64,000 bases of DNA from an uncultured Sphingomonadaceae bacterium. GTDB taxonomy: Bacteria; Pseudomonadota; Alphaproteobacteria; Sphingomonadales; Sphingomonadaceae. The notes under the pieces are model-generated. The model ran no database searches, was not told where the DNA came from, and was given only the letters and a program-made list of their open reading frames with translations. Where the stretch lies: assembly GCA_947501325.1 (NCBI GenBank), contig CANMVC010000002.1, forward strand, positions 1,268,064 to 1,332,063, read 5' to 3'. Of this stretch, positions 45,164-53,666 are shown one piece after another. The translations under genes and the position numbers were made by a program. Position 1 is the stretch's first letter. Each line of letters begins with the position of its first letter.

Positions 45164-45422
45164 TCACGAGCATCCGCTTGGCGGGCATATTTCCAGATAA
45201 TTAACATCCTCAGAATTGCCCCAAAGCGCGCAGGTGAACAAACCGGCGACATTTCCCAAATCCTTACCGGTTGCAAAAGCCGTTAAGATCAAAGGCGCGT
45301 GAGAACTGTCTTTATGTACTGTGTATCTTGGCGTTGTCGCACAAGCAGACCGATTGGTGCTCGCACCACCCCCAAATTCGAAATATGATCAGGTCATTGA
45401 TAGATTAACTTGGATGATCTTG
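45164..45422 (-). pseudogene. Truncated group F small-protein gene
   Basis: Reading the reverse strand to TGA 45166-45164 gives TNRSACATTPRYTVHKDSSH, APLILTAFATGKDLGNVAG and CALWGNSEDVNYLEICPPSG, very close to the intact gene at 47496 (HKDSVHASLILTAFATGKEL, CSLWGNAEDLQFIEICPSSG). Upstream, a one-base frameshift in TTTGGGGGTGG separates this from the NDLIIFRI part. Before that, similarity continues at DNA level (GGCAAGATCATCCAAGTT) and ends inside the next gene. The signal peptide is missing. It was evidently fused by a deletion to the gene at 45394. Confidence 0.75.
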
Positions 45423-45690
45423 CCGCTTCCTTACCAGAGGCATAGGCCGTCAGTAACAGTGCAAAAGCTTTGTCATAATTGGGGTCGGTTTTTAGCAGAA
45501 CAATTGCAGTGTCGCGGTCACAGCCATTAGGATTGGCCCAACCATCAGCATACATGAAAAACCCTTCCTCATGAAAGGCAACAGTTGTAATTTTCTGAGG
45601 TGGGTGCAGTGCGCCAGCTGCAAATGCGCTACTAGATCCAAAGACCATGGCTCCCAAAAATGACATCAGAAATAGAAAACTCTTCACCAT
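45394..45690 (-). CDS. Small Sec-exported protein, group G, 3' end replaced
   Basis: The 98-residue protein has a signal peptide (KSFLFLMSFLGAMVFGSSSA) and the group G core: PPQKITTVAFHEEGFFMYAD, NPNGCDRDTAIVLLKTDPNY and FALLLTAYASGKE as helix. Up to ASGK it matches the gene at 43636. It then leaves homology (AARSSKLIYQ, stop), because the sequence beyond comes from a group F gene in another frame. The last Cys and final strand are lost, so folding is doubtful and it may be a pseudogene. I start at ATG 45690, after GGAGGTTGAT. Confidence 0.65.
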   Translation of the reverse strand: MVKSFLFLMSFLGAMVFGSSSAFAAGALHPPQKITTVAFHEEGFFMYADGWANPNGCDRDTAIVLLKTDPNYDKAFALLLTAYASGKEAARSSKLIYQ

Positions 45691-45810
45691 ATCAACCTCC
45701 AAAAATTATTCTTCAACCGCCGAATCGGTACATCGGTCATTGACCGGTACGATGGTATGAAGAGCTTATGCAGCGCCAATGGGTTTATCCGTTGCAGAAA
45801 AAATTCTCTC

Positions 45811-46233
45811 CTATTTCTCAAGTGTAAAAAAATAAGGAAATACCCCAGGGACCTGCCATGAAAAATTGGTTATGGACTGACAATCTGCCGGAGCTGGGGC
45901 AGCCCCATAGTCGAGATAGAAAATGATACTTTGCTGCGTGGCTGAAGCTGTGACGAACATTGATAGCCAACCCTGACAGGTCTCCGGAGAGATAGTCCCA
46001 GCGCTCGTCGTATGATCGATTTCCAGATTGCACATATAGGGCCAACCGACACCTTCCATAGCGGGAATAACCGTTCCATTCGGCGTCACACCGACCGATG
46101 CAATTTTGACGTTACATGCAATCGTTCCGGCAATTGCTGGTGAAGCGCTCATTGAAATGCCGATTAGTGATAGCAATACCAACCTACCGCAATTCGCTAA
46201 ACTTGTAGAAAAGTCTTTGAGATATTCGTTCAT
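45811..46233 (-). CDS. Small Sec-exported protein, group A-like
   Basis: The 140-residue protein has a long signal peptide (ISMSASPAIAG) and a mature part with CNVKIASVGVTPNGTVIPA, YMCNLEIDH, CQGWLSMFVTASATQQ as helix, IIFYLDYG strand and Cys in PADCQSITN before FPYFFTLEK. It keeps the W and Cys positions of group A but has longer loops. I chose ATG 46233 (GAAGG 6 nt upstream) over ATG 46239. It lies 17 bp downstream of the gene at 46251, on the same strand. Confidence 0.75.
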   Translation of the reverse strand: MNEYLKDFSTSLANCGRLVLLSLIGISMSASPAIAGTIACNVKIASVGVTPNGTVIPAMEGVGWPYMCNLEIDHTTSAGTISPETCQGWLSMFVTASATQQSIIFYLDYGAAPAPADCQSITNFSWQVPGVFPYFFTLEK

Positions 46234-46250
46234 GAGCATTGCATCCTTCT

Positions 46251-46694
46251 TCAGGGTCTTGGGTTAGCTTGGGCAGCGGTTGGTATCGAATAGTAACGCT
46301 TTTCAGCTTTGACTATTTTGGCTTTCCGGGGATTGGGAACCGGATGACTACCGAATGGACTATTGGGTGCAGAATGAACGCGATACCTCTTCCGGAAGAT
46401 ATTAGGTATCAGAAGGTTTTCAGATGCTTTACGGTCCTCGGGACTAAACTTAACAATCTCGCGAGGCATATTATCAGGCCGCTTTTTAACATCAATAACG
46501 GGCGTTTTTGCGAAAACGATCTGGTTCTTTGGTTTGGGTATTTGAGGTAGGTTTGACAAGCGCTCAGGAGTGGCAAGATCTTGTGCAAAGCTCATTGATG
46601 GAAGAATAGCGCCCGCTATTGTCAAAGTAAGCCCTGCCAAACAAAGTGTGGCGCCGCTCGTGAAAAATTTCTTGCTGCTGGCTACGACTGTCAT
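46251..46694 (-). CDS. Exported proline- and lysine-rich protein, unknown
   Basis: The 147-residue protein has a signal peptide (SMSFA|QDL). The mature part lacks the Cys pattern of its neighbours and is basic, proline-rich and probably extended: LPQIPKPKNQIVFAKTP and FRKRYRVHSAPNSPFGSHPV. It could be a linker or peptide-like secreted factor; I do not recognise it. It shares a strand with the gene at 45811 (17-bp gap). A perfect hairpin lies 61-85 bp upstream of its start. Confidence 0.6.
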   Translation of the reverse strand: MTVVASSKKFFTSGATLCLAGLTLTIAGAILPSMSFAQDLATPERLSNLPQIPKPKNQIVFAKTPVIDVKKRPDNMPREIVKFSPEDRKASENLLIPNIFRKRYRVHSAPNSPFGSHPVPNPRKAKIVKAEKRYYSIPTAAQANPRP

Positions 46695-47028
46695 TTGGCC
46701 CCCTATATTGGGAAGCTGCGATAAGAGTTTTCCTGTGTCAACGGAACTGCATGGCAGTATCGGCCCGTGGCCGATACTGACGAGAAAAATCGGTTATTGT
46801 AAAAACATGTTATCATTCAATAATATTGAATTTATAAATAGAATAGGTGCAATTTTTTTTACAGTAAGAATTAGAACCGTTTTGGACTATTCAACAAGTG
46901 TCTTTGAACCGAAGTGCAGAAATTTGACTCACCTATATAATTCAAATGGTTCGCGAAATGAAACAAGCAGCCAAGACGCCTTTTGGTGTGAGGAACATAC
47001 TGGTGTCGGTTGAACGAGCTCCACAAGC
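46695..47028. other. Gene-free, AT-rich stretch with hairpin
   Basis: This 334-base stretch between two minus-strand small-protein genes contains the hairpin at 46755-46779 and a very AT-rich part (46800-46860) that could hold a promoter. No ORF looks real. Confidence 0.35.
46755..46779. promoter_or_regulatory. Perfect 11-bp stem, 3-nt loop hairpin
   Basis: CAGTATCGGCC and GGCCGATACTG are exact complements around the loop CGT. It lies upstream of the start of the exported protein gene at 46694, on that gene's leader side. There is no T-run on either strand, so it is not a classical terminator. It may be an RNA structure or a dyad operator. Confidence 0.5.
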
Positions 47029-47418
47029 TTACTCAACCAGCCAGACTTTGCTGAGCTTGAGATAACCTGATGTTGTTCCGAAAAACTGGATTGTAACCGG
47101 CCTTTTACTCGCTTGCGCCGTGATCAAGGTAGAATATAAATACTCAGCGTAGATTGGATTATCGGTTATTAAATAGCCGCCTGCGTCGTTCACACTTGCA
47201 GATATCCCGGCATTGGAAATGGCTGTGGGATCGACCGAATTCTCAAAATACATAATGATGAAATTGCCGTCATTGACATAAAGCTTCGATATCTTCCCAG
47301 TATATTGACAATAGCCGCCATAATCAGACGAACAGAAGAAAGATTGTTGCGCAAAGGCGCTGCTGGAACCAAACGTCAATGCCCCTAGAAATGTCACAGC
47401 AAATAGAAAATTTTTCAT
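47029..47418 (-). CDS. Small Sec-exported protein, group C
   Basis: The 129-residue protein has a signal peptide (MKNFLFAVTFLGALTFGSSS) and a mature part with CSSDYGGYCQYTGKISKLYV (two Cys at the start), FIIMYFENSVDP, GGYLITDNPIYAEYLYSTLI leading into the helix, then VTIQFFGTTSGYLKLSKVWL. The same architecture is encoded at 60256 and 60718. Unlike groups A-G, both Cys are near the N-terminus. The signal peptide matches the group G ones at 43636 and 45394 rather than those of its own group. Confidence 0.78.
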   Translation of the reverse strand: MKNFLFAVTFLGALTFGSSSAFAQQSFFCSSDYGGYCQYTGKISKLYVNDGNFIIMYFENSVDPTAISNAGISASVNDAGGYLITDNPIYAEYLYSTLITAQASKRPVTIQFFGTTSGYLKLSKVWLVE

Positions 47419-47495
47419 GCTAAATTCCCCATTTAAAACTCTCAGAAATCAAATCTTAGTGCCAGACAAACGTTATGAATATTAGGCCGATACCA

Positions 47496-47831
47496 TTATG
47501 AGCATCCGCTCGATGGGCATATCTCAATAAATTGAAGATCTTCTGCATTCCCCCATAGTGAACAAGTACCCAAACCAGCCACTGTCCCCAATTCCTTGCC
47601 CGTTGCAAACGCAGTCAAAATCAATGACGCATGAACACTATCTTTGTGTACCGCATATCGCAGTGTCGATGCACAAGCAGGGCGATTAGTGTCTGCTCCC
47701 TCTTTGATGCGAAACACAATTACGTCATTTACGGACCCGACATGGACAATTTTACCGCCAACCGTATTAGCATCGGCAGAGACCGAGATACTCATCAGAA
47801 AAACTATAATTAAAGAATAGAATATTTTCAC
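47496..47831 (-). CDS. Small Sec-exported protein, group F
   Basis: The 111-residue protein has a signal peptide (MSISVSA|DAN) and the mature core GGKIVHVGSVNDVIVFRIKE, a Cys (NRPACASTLRYAVHK), DSVHASLILTAFATGKELG as helix, GTCSLWGNAEDLQFIEICPS as last strand with two more Cys. This copy is intact, while a close relative at 45164 is broken. I start at GTG 47831 (GGGGAAG upstream); the frame opens at TTG 47852. Confidence 0.78.
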   Translation of the reverse strand: MKIFYSLIIVFLMSISVSADANTVGGKIVHVGSVNDVIVFRIKEGADTNRPACASTLRYAVHKDSVHASLILTAFATGKELGTVAGLGTCSLWGNAEDLQFIEICPSSGCS

Positions 47832-47982
47832 GATTGCTTCCCCTTTCGTCAAATACTGCGTTCTTCTTTTATAATTGTAAAGTGAGAATTATATTGCTCC
47901 GAATCTATTTTCGGAGTGATCGTTGAAAATCGACAATGCCGGGCTTGATAGTTTCAATCAAACGCCTTCGAAAGCCGCCGGT

Positions 47983-48876
47983 TTAATTCAACTGGATAAC
48001 TGGCAGCTTCACACCGCCAGCACCATTTGTCTTTAGACCCGCAAAATTTTGGCCAATAGCAGCGTTGCGGACAAAGAATTTTACCTGTGGCGACGCACTG
48101 CCGCCGAGCACTTTACCGGCCTTTACTTTCCCATCTTTGCCCAGTGTGACGGACAGTTCAACACTGCCTTTGGCGCGCGGCAAGCGCGTGCGCAGGCCCG
48201 CGACCCATTGCTCAAAAGCGTCCTCTTGTGCTGCCTCTGCATCATCCCCAAAACCGAAAAAACCTGCAACACGTCCGGCCAATGAAGACTCCTTTACAGG
48301 TTCGCGCTGCTTATCCTCCAATTCTGGTTTGCGATTGGGCGCAGCCCCGGCAAACGGATCATAGACACCGCCGCCCTGATTGCCACCGGATGCAACCCCT
48401 TGCCCTGCCGCGGAACCAGAATTTGATGCAGCCGGCGGTTCGGGTGCAGAGATATTCGATACGAGGCGTGGCACCTTGATGCGAGAGAGCGACCATTCTG
48501 GCGGCAATTCAGTTTGGGTGGCTGTCTCGATATCTGATGGCACCGACTGCGCCACTTGCGATGAAGCCGGCTCGCCATCTGATTCCGGCTCAGTCGCTTC
48601 CTTGCCCTTAGAGACCTCGCCCAATTCCAACATCGTCATGCTGGTGGTTTCACCGGTCGATACAGCCGGTTCTTTTTCAAAGGCTTTGTTAAAGGCCGCA
48701 GTTATCAGAAAATAGAAAAACAGGCCATGGAAGAGGATCGCAAAAGATCCGCTGAAAACCCTGTGCAGACGATCACGATACGGCCAGCCATCCGGCCATG
48801 CCGGAAGCCATGTGGGATTGAAGCGCCACCTAAAGGAGCGTTCAACCTGCCACTGATCTATTGTCTGAAAGGCCAT
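47983..48876 (-). CDS. TonB-like protein adjacent to the T2SS operon
   Basis: The 297-residue protein has a Trp-rich cytoplasmic start, one transmembrane helix (about 43-62), a long Pro/Glu/Ser/Gly-rich linker (65-220) and a C-terminal domain of about 75 residues (LPRAKGSVELSVTLGKDGKV, LGGSASPQVKFFVRNAAIGQ) that looks like TonB C-terminal domains. It should span the periplasm and couple inner to outer membrane. It is divergent from gspE (161-bp gap). A decayed second copy lies at 63460-63854. A T2SS-specific role is inference; classical TonB service is the alternative. Confidence 0.68.
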   Translation of the reverse strand: MAFQTIDQWQVERSFRWRFNPTWLPAWPDGWPYRDRLHRVFSGSFAILFHGLFFYFLITAAFNKAFEKEPAVSTGETTSMTMLELGEVSKGKEATEPESDGEPASSQVAQSVPSDIETATQTELPPEWSLSRIKVPRLVSNISAPEPPAASNSGSAAGQGVASGGNQGGGVYDPFAGAAPNRKPELEDKQREPVKESSLAGRVAGFFGFGDDAEAAQEDAFEQWVAGLRTRLPRAKGSVELSVTLGKDGKVKAGKVLGGSASPQVKFFVRNAAIGQNFAGLKTNGAGGVKLPVIQLN

Positions 48877-49037
48877 ATCCCCCCATCATGCGCTAATTCC
48901 TATTTATATTAAGTCCGCTTCGTTCGGTTGGGAAGCAGCAATTATTATAAAATATAGGTCAGTTATCGTTTTCTACATGAAGATGATTGCAATAATATTT
49001 GAATCAGGCAAATATCAACGCTCGCAGGGGGATATAA

Positions 49038-50681
49038 TTGCCGAGTCTCATTGACCATCTGATACATCAAGAACTTGTTGCTCCAGCCGAGCTGGAGCGA
49101 TCTTTTCAGATTGCAGAAGAGACAGGAATGCGACTGCCCTGGGTTCTCTCGCAAATGGGCTTGGTAAGTGATGATATTTTGCTTGGTGCGATGCACGAAA
49201 CCAGCGGCTGCGCGGTTGCGAGTGATGATCTGCTGCAGCGCCAGCCCGCTCTTATCGAGGGGTTAAATCCGCTGTTCCTCAAAAAGCATAAAATTGTTCC
49301 GCTAATGGACGATGGCGGAAAAATTGATGTGCTAATTGGTGATGCAGAAGACACAGACGCTATCGCAGCTTTGTCCTTCGCCGCTGGTCATGCTGTCGAA
49401 CCCAAACTTGCGCGGCTGGGTGATATTGAAGACAGGTTGAGCCAATATTTCGGGCTGATCGATCATGAAGACATGCACTCTCAATTGGGCGCCGATCTTG
49501 ATGAAGAACTGGAACGCTTGCGCGATGGGATTAGCGAGGCACCGGTGATCCGGCAGGTCCATGAAATACTGACCAACGCCGTGAAGCGCAAAGCATCCGA
49601 CGTGCATTTGGAGCCCATGGCCCGGCATTTATCGGTGCGTTACCGGATTGATGGCCGATTGAGTGAGGTAGAGCGCCATCCAACAGGTCTAGCAGACCCG
49701 ATAGCATCTCGGATCAAAGTTATGGCAGGGCTTGATATTTCGGAAAGCCGGCTGCCGCAGGATGGCCGTATCAAGCTGACTGTGCGCGGTGAGGAGGTGG
49801 ATATTCGTGTATCGACCTCACCGATTGCAAATGGCGAGAGTATTGTAATGCGGCTTTTGGGCCGTGCCAGCCTGCCGTTGGAGCTGGATAGCCTGGGCCT
49901 ACCCGAAATTGCTCTCTATAAGCTGGGTAAAGCCTTGGATAAGCCCCATGGCATTATCTTGCTGACTGGTCCCACCGGCAGCGGCAAAACGACAACGCTC
50001 TATTCCGCGATGAACGCTCTGCGCGGGCCTGAAGTCAAGATATTGACAGTGGAAGACCCGGTCGAAGTCATGCTGGATGGAATCAATCAGGTTCAGGTCC
50101 ATCCGGAAATTGGCTTAAGCTATGCGAGCAGTTTGCGTGCCTTTTTGCGGCAAGACCCGGATATCATCATGATTGGTGAAATCCGTGATGGTGAGACAGC
50201 GGAAATCGCCCACCGTGCTGCGCTGACCGGTCATCTGGTACTGTCGACGCTGCACACCAATAGTGCATTGGGAGCCTACACAAGGCTCAATGATATCGGG
50301 GTGGAGCCTTTTTTAGTTGCTTCGACGGTCATCGCGACCATTGCCCAACGCCTCGTGCGCAGCCTTTGCGATGATTGCAAAACCACTATCGACATTAGCC
50401 CCGACGAGATCGCTCTTTTCGCCGCCCATCATGTGCAGGCTCCAAAAAAAATCTATCAAGCCAATGGCTGCGGCAACTGCCACCAGTCCGGTTATGCAGG
50501 TCGCCGTCCCCTTATCGAGATTGTCGAGGTAGATGAAGACCTGCGTGCCCGAATTCGAGAAGGTAATGCAGAAAGTTATGAATTCAATCCATCAGAGACA
50601 TTGCTCGGTCATGGGCTGGCTCTCGTAAGCCAAGGTGCAACAAGCCTGGATGAAGTCCAGCGTGTGGTTAGCTTCACATGA
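49038..50681 (+). CDS. gspE: Type II secretion ATPase GspE
   Basis: The 547-residue cytosolic hexameric ATPase drives pseudopilus assembly. It has an N-terminal MshEN-like domain (to about 145), then the ATPase with GPTGSGKT (311-318, Walker A), an Asp box (EDP at 339-341), DPDIIMIGEIRD (373-384, Walker B) and LSTLHTN (402-408, His box). A zinc-binding pair of CxxC motifs (444/447, 478/481) follows. The start is TTG 49038, with AGGGGG 6-7 nt upstream. It is the first gene of an 11-gene operon with overlapping starts and stops, and is divergent from the TonB-like gene. Confidence 0.95.
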   Translation: MPSLIDHLIHQELVAPAELERSFQIAEETGMRLPWVLSQMGLVSDDILLGAMHETSGCAVASDDLLQRQPALIEGLNPLFLKKHKIVPLMDDGGKIDVLIGDAEDTDAIAALSFAAGHAVEPKLARLGDIEDRLSQYFGLIDHEDMHSQLGADLDEELERLRDGISEAPVIRQVHEILTNAVKRKASDVHLEPMARHLSVRYRIDGRLSEVERHPTGLADPIASRIKVMAGLDISESRLPQDGRIKLTVRGEEVDIRVSTSPIANGESIVMRLLGRASLPLELDSLGLPEIALYKLGKALDKPHGIILLTGPTGSGKTTTLYSAMNALRGPEVKILTVEDPVEVMLDGINQVQVHPEIGLSYASSLRAFLRQDPDIIMIGEIRDGETAEIAHRAALTGHLVLSTLHTNSALGAYTRLNDIGVEPFLVASTVIATIAQRLVRSLCDDCKTTIDISPDEIALFAAHHVQAPKKIYQANGCGNCHQSGYAGRRPLIEIVEVDEDLRARIREGNAESYEFNPSETLLGHGLALVSQGATSLDEVQRVVSFT

Positions 50682-51889
50682 CTGAATATCGCTGCCTTGC
50701 CGTCGATGCTTCCGGCCAGAAGAAGTGGCAGCAGGTTGAAGCCGCTAGCGAACAAGCCTGCGTCCAGATGATGTTGGGTAGTGGCTTTACTCCGCTGAAA
50801 ATTAACAGCGGCGCGATGAGCTTGTCGGAACGCCTCAATCAACCCGTCCATCTGTCTATGGGCGTCGGGCTTAGTGAGCAGGCGTTACTACTCAATCAAC
50901 TGGCATTGCTGGTCCGCTCTGGATTGCCGGTTGACCGATCAATCGATCTTTTGCGTGACCAGGCCCCGAAGGCCCGCCAGAAACAATTGCTCACCGATAT
51001 TTTGTCTCAGGTAAAAGAGGGTAAGGGGCTTGCGGGAGGCCTTGAGACGGCCAAAATTTTTCCGACCTATGTCATCGGAGTTATCCGATCGTCTGAAAAA
51101 AGCGGGAAGCTCGGCGCTGCCCTGACATCTGTGGCACAGCGCATGACAAAAGCAACGGAAACGCGCCGCAAACTGGCAACTGCCCTCACCTACCCTGCTG
51201 CCGTGCTGATCGCGACCATGGCGGCCCTGGTCATCGTCCTCACCAGCGTGGTTCCGCAATTCGAACCGATTTTTGCCGGCAATGAAGACAAGCTACCTGG
51301 GCTAACCAATTTTGTCCTGTCGCTGTCCAGTTTTGTCCGCAGCTATGGCCTGATGATCTTGGCTGCCGTGTTGCTTTTCATCCTTACGACGTGGCTCCTC
51401 ATTAGATCAGAGGCGGGGCAAAAAATGCTTTCATCTGCAGCCCCCTATTTGCCGGGCATGCAATTGCGCGATCAATATCTCGCAGGCCAGTTTACCGGCC
51501 TCCTCGCTACTCTAATCGGTAACGGCTTGACCGTAGTCCGCGCGTTACCGCTCGCACGAGAAACCCTCTCCAGCAGACGCTGGCAGATTGAGCTCTCGAA
51601 AGTGGAAACCCAAATCCGCGAGGGCAGCCGCCTGTCATTTGCCTTGGAAGCAACCGCGGTTTTCCCGCGCACGGCCAGCCGGCTGATCGAAGTCGGCGAG
51701 CGCACGGGCAAGCTTGGCGAAACCTGCGGACATGCTTCCGAGATTATGGGCGAGGCTGCAGCGGCTCGGATCGAACGGATTGTATCACTGGTCAATCCGA
51801 TAGCGATCATATTGCTGGGCGGATTGGTGGCAATGCTGGTTGCTGGCGTCATGTTGGGCATATTTGCATTAGGAGATTTTGCAGGGTGA
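50678..51889 (+). CDS. gspF: Type II secretion inner-membrane protein GspF
   Basis: The 403-residue protein has two cytoplasmic T2SSF domains (about 70-195 and 272-395) and three transmembrane helices (about 170-190, 225-245 and 370-395). Recognisable pieces are LNQLALLVRSGLPVDRSIDL, YPAAVLIATMAALVIVL and the second-domain FTGLLATLIGNGLTVVRALP. It forms the platform with GspE, GspL and GspM. Its ATG overlaps the gspE stop by 4 nt. Confidence 0.94.
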   Translation: MTEYRCLAVDASGQKKWQQVEAASEQACVQMMLGSGFTPLKINSGAMSLSERLNQPVHLSMGVGLSEQALLLNQLALLVRSGLPVDRSIDLLRDQAPKARQKQLLTDILSQVKEGKGLAGGLETAKIFPTYVIGVIRSSEKSGKLGAALTSVAQRMTKATETRRKLATALTYPAAVLIATMAALVIVLTSVVPQFEPIFAGNEDKLPGLTNFVLSLSSFVRSYGLMILAAVLLFILTTWLLIRSEAGQKMLSSAAPYLPGMQLRDQYLAGQFTGLLATLIGNGLTVVRALPLARETLSSRRWQIELSKVETQIREGSRLSFALEATAVFPRTASRLIEVGERTGKLGETCGHASEIMGEAAAARIERIVSLVNPIAIILLGGLVAMLVAGVMLGIFALGDFAG

Positions 51890-52350
51890 TGAATATTGAA
51901 AGCACGAATAGGGCTAGGCTCAAGCACCGCAATGATCAACCAAAGCAAAACGGCTTCACGCTGATGGAAATGCTCGTCGTACTGGTTGTGATCGGATTGA
52001 TCGCAGCCGTCGCCATTCCGCAGATCACAAATCTGTTGGGCAGCGCAAAATCCAAAGCGGCGAAGATTCAACTCGACACCCTATCAGCCAGCTTACGATA
52101 TTATGAGCTGGATACAGGTGCATTCCCCACTACTGAGCAAGGCGTGAAAGTTCTGTGGTCTATGACGGACCCTGATCCTGCGTGGAACGGTCCTTACATC
52201 CGTCAGGAACGCCAACTCAAAGACCCTTGGGGCTTCGACTTTCTCTACCGATCGCCGGTCGAGGGGAAACCTTATGAACTGATTACTCTTGGTGCCGATA
52301 ATAAGGAAGGAGGCACTGGCGATAATGCTGACCATGCCGCAATTCCTTAA
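51886..52350 (+). CDS. gspG: Major pseudopilin GspG
   Basis: The 154-residue protein has a long positively charged prepilin leader of about 22 residues, then G|FTLMEMLVVLVVIGLIAAV with Glu5, cut and methylated by prepilin peptidase (not in the window). The C-terminal part has the GspG features PTTEQGVKVLW and DPWGFDFLYRSP, and the calcium-site region DNKEGGTGDNAD. It polymerises into the periplasmic pseudopilus. The start is GTG 51886 (overlap GTGA with gspF) or ATG 51889, with AGGAG upstream. Confidence 0.94.
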   Translation: MMNIESTNRARLKHRNDQPKQNGFTLMEMLVVLVVIGLIAAVAIPQITNLLGSAKSKAAKIQLDTLSASLRYYELDTGAFPTTEQGVKVLWSMTDPDPAWNGPYIRQERQLKDPWGFDFLYRSPVEGKPYELITLGADNKEGGTGDNADHAAIP

Positions 52351-52726
52351 GGGCCATCGACCTTCCGAAATGGCTGAGAATGAGCGAGGCTTTACCTTGG
52401 TCGAACTTCTGGTTGTGCTGGCAATCATGTCCCTCGCCGCTGTGCTATTCATTGGCGCCAGCGGTAGCAGCAATGGTGCAACCGCCAGAGGCGATCTGGC
52501 AAAACTGAAAAGCGCAATAGCTTCAGCGCGCCAACAAGCAATAACATCCGCCACGACGCAAAGCGTAGTCCTTGCCGACTATGCTCTGGATCTGCGCCCA
52601 GCTGCCGGAAACGCGTCCAAAGACTTGATCTTCTATGCTGATGGATCAAGCAATGGCGGTGCGATATTGCGTGATGAGAAACAGTTATTCACGGTCCGAT
52701 GGATAGATGGACGGATTGCCAAATGA
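52325..52726 (+). CDS. gspH: Minor pseudopilin GspH
   Basis: The 133-residue minor pseudopilin has a prepilin leader, then G|FTLVELLVVLAIMSLAAVL with Glu5. It is short for GspH, and the C-terminal beta part is small (ADYALDLRPAAGN, LFTVRWIDGRIAK). Minor pseudopilins H, I, J and K form the tip of the pseudopilus. ATG 52325 lies inside the gspG end, 11 nt after AAGGAGG, so translation is coupled. The longer frame from 52289 is not needed. Confidence 0.85.
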   Translation: MLTMPQFLKGHRPSEMAENERGFTLVELLVVLAIMSLAAVLFIGASGSSNGATARGDLAKLKSAIASARQQAITSATTQSVVLADYALDLRPAAGNASKDLIFYADGSSNGGAILRDEKQLFTVRWIDGRIAK

Positions 52727-53100
52727 GGATGCGCCCTTCTGAAACCGGCTTTACGCTGATCGAAGTTTTGGTTGCGTTAATCGTAACATCCTTCCTGGTC
52801 ACAATCCTCATGGACGGTGCGGTAACCGCAAAGACCCGGCAGACAAAACAGATGTTGCAGAGCCAGGCATTGACAATAGCAAAGTCGCATATCGACAATT
52901 TGCGTGACATTTCAGGGCCTGCATCCAGCCTTAATGGCACTCAGGATAGTGTGAACTGGACATTGCAAGAAACAGAAATTGCCCGTGATCCAAGAGAAGC
53001 GTTCGTGCTTATCGAAGCCACTATAAAGGCGGGAAGCCAAGACAGGCCAGCGCTGGTTACGTTGCAAAAACGCTATCTCAAATCGTTGGTCACGCAATGA
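52723..53100 (+). CDS. gspI: Minor pseudopilin GspI
   Basis: The 125-residue protein has prepilin cleavage site G|FTLIEVLVALIVTSFLVTI with Glu5, followed by a helix and a short beta domain. The length matches GspI. ATG 52723 overlaps the gspH stop by 4 nt. It should start the tip complex with GspJ and GspK. No disulfide is expected. Confidence 0.88.
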   Translation: MRMRPSETGFTLIEVLVALIVTSFLVTILMDGAVTAKTRQTKQMLQSQALTIAKSHIDNLRDISGPASSLNGTQDSVNWTLQETEIARDPREAFVLIEATIKAGSQDRPALVTLQKRYLKSLVTQ

Positions 53101-53666
53101 ACGAAAAGGGCTTCACTCTTATCGAGATTCTTGTCGCACTGGTTGCAGGCGGGCTACTGCTTGGATCGATTAGCTGGGTCATTGCAGGTCTAAGTGATGA
53201 TTTAAAAGCAACCGAGCAATGGGATCAAGACCTTCAAATATCGATCACCGCCAACTTGCTGGATGATATTCTCAAGGATGCGCGGTTTTCGGATGCATCA
53301 TCCAGACCGCTATCACGCTCGCGCCGAACTCTTGAATTCCTAATGCAGGCGCCGCTCTCGCTCGGCAAACAAGGATATTTGGAGGCTCAGCTCATCGTAG
53401 AGCGCGACGCAAAGGGAGAAAATCTAAAACTGTTGTTGCCGGGGCAAGAATTGCCCGAAGCCATCCTTTTGTCCGACATGAAAGATATAGAATTGCGTTA
53501 TGAGGTCAACGCGAACGAGGATGGTAGCCCTGCATTTCTCAAGAAAATCGAGATCGCAATTAGTGATCAGTCTGGATCAGAGCCCCAGACCATAGTCGTT
53601 CGTCCGCGCGTAAATGCTGTCGGCGCTTGCATCTTTGATCTTATCTCGCAGCGTTGCCGAACATGA
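53097..53666 (+). CDS. gspJ: Minor pseudopilin GspJ
   Basis: The 189-residue protein has a very short leader (MNEKG), then FTLIEILVALVAGGLLLGSI with Glu5. The C-terminal part is larger than in GspI, as usual for GspJ, with RSRRTLEFLMQAPLSLGKQG and a final Cys pair (ACIFDLISQRC). ATG 53097 overlaps the gspI stop by 4 nt. Confidence 0.88.
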   Translation: MNEKGFTLIEILVALVAGGLLLGSISWVIAGLSDDLKATEQWDQDLQISITANLLDDILKDARFSDASSRPLSRSRRTLEFLMQAPLSLGKQGYLEAQLIVERDAKGENLKLLLPGQELPEAILLSDMKDIELRYEVNANEDGSPAFLKKIEIAISDQSGSEPQTIVVRPRVNAVGACIFDLISQRCRT

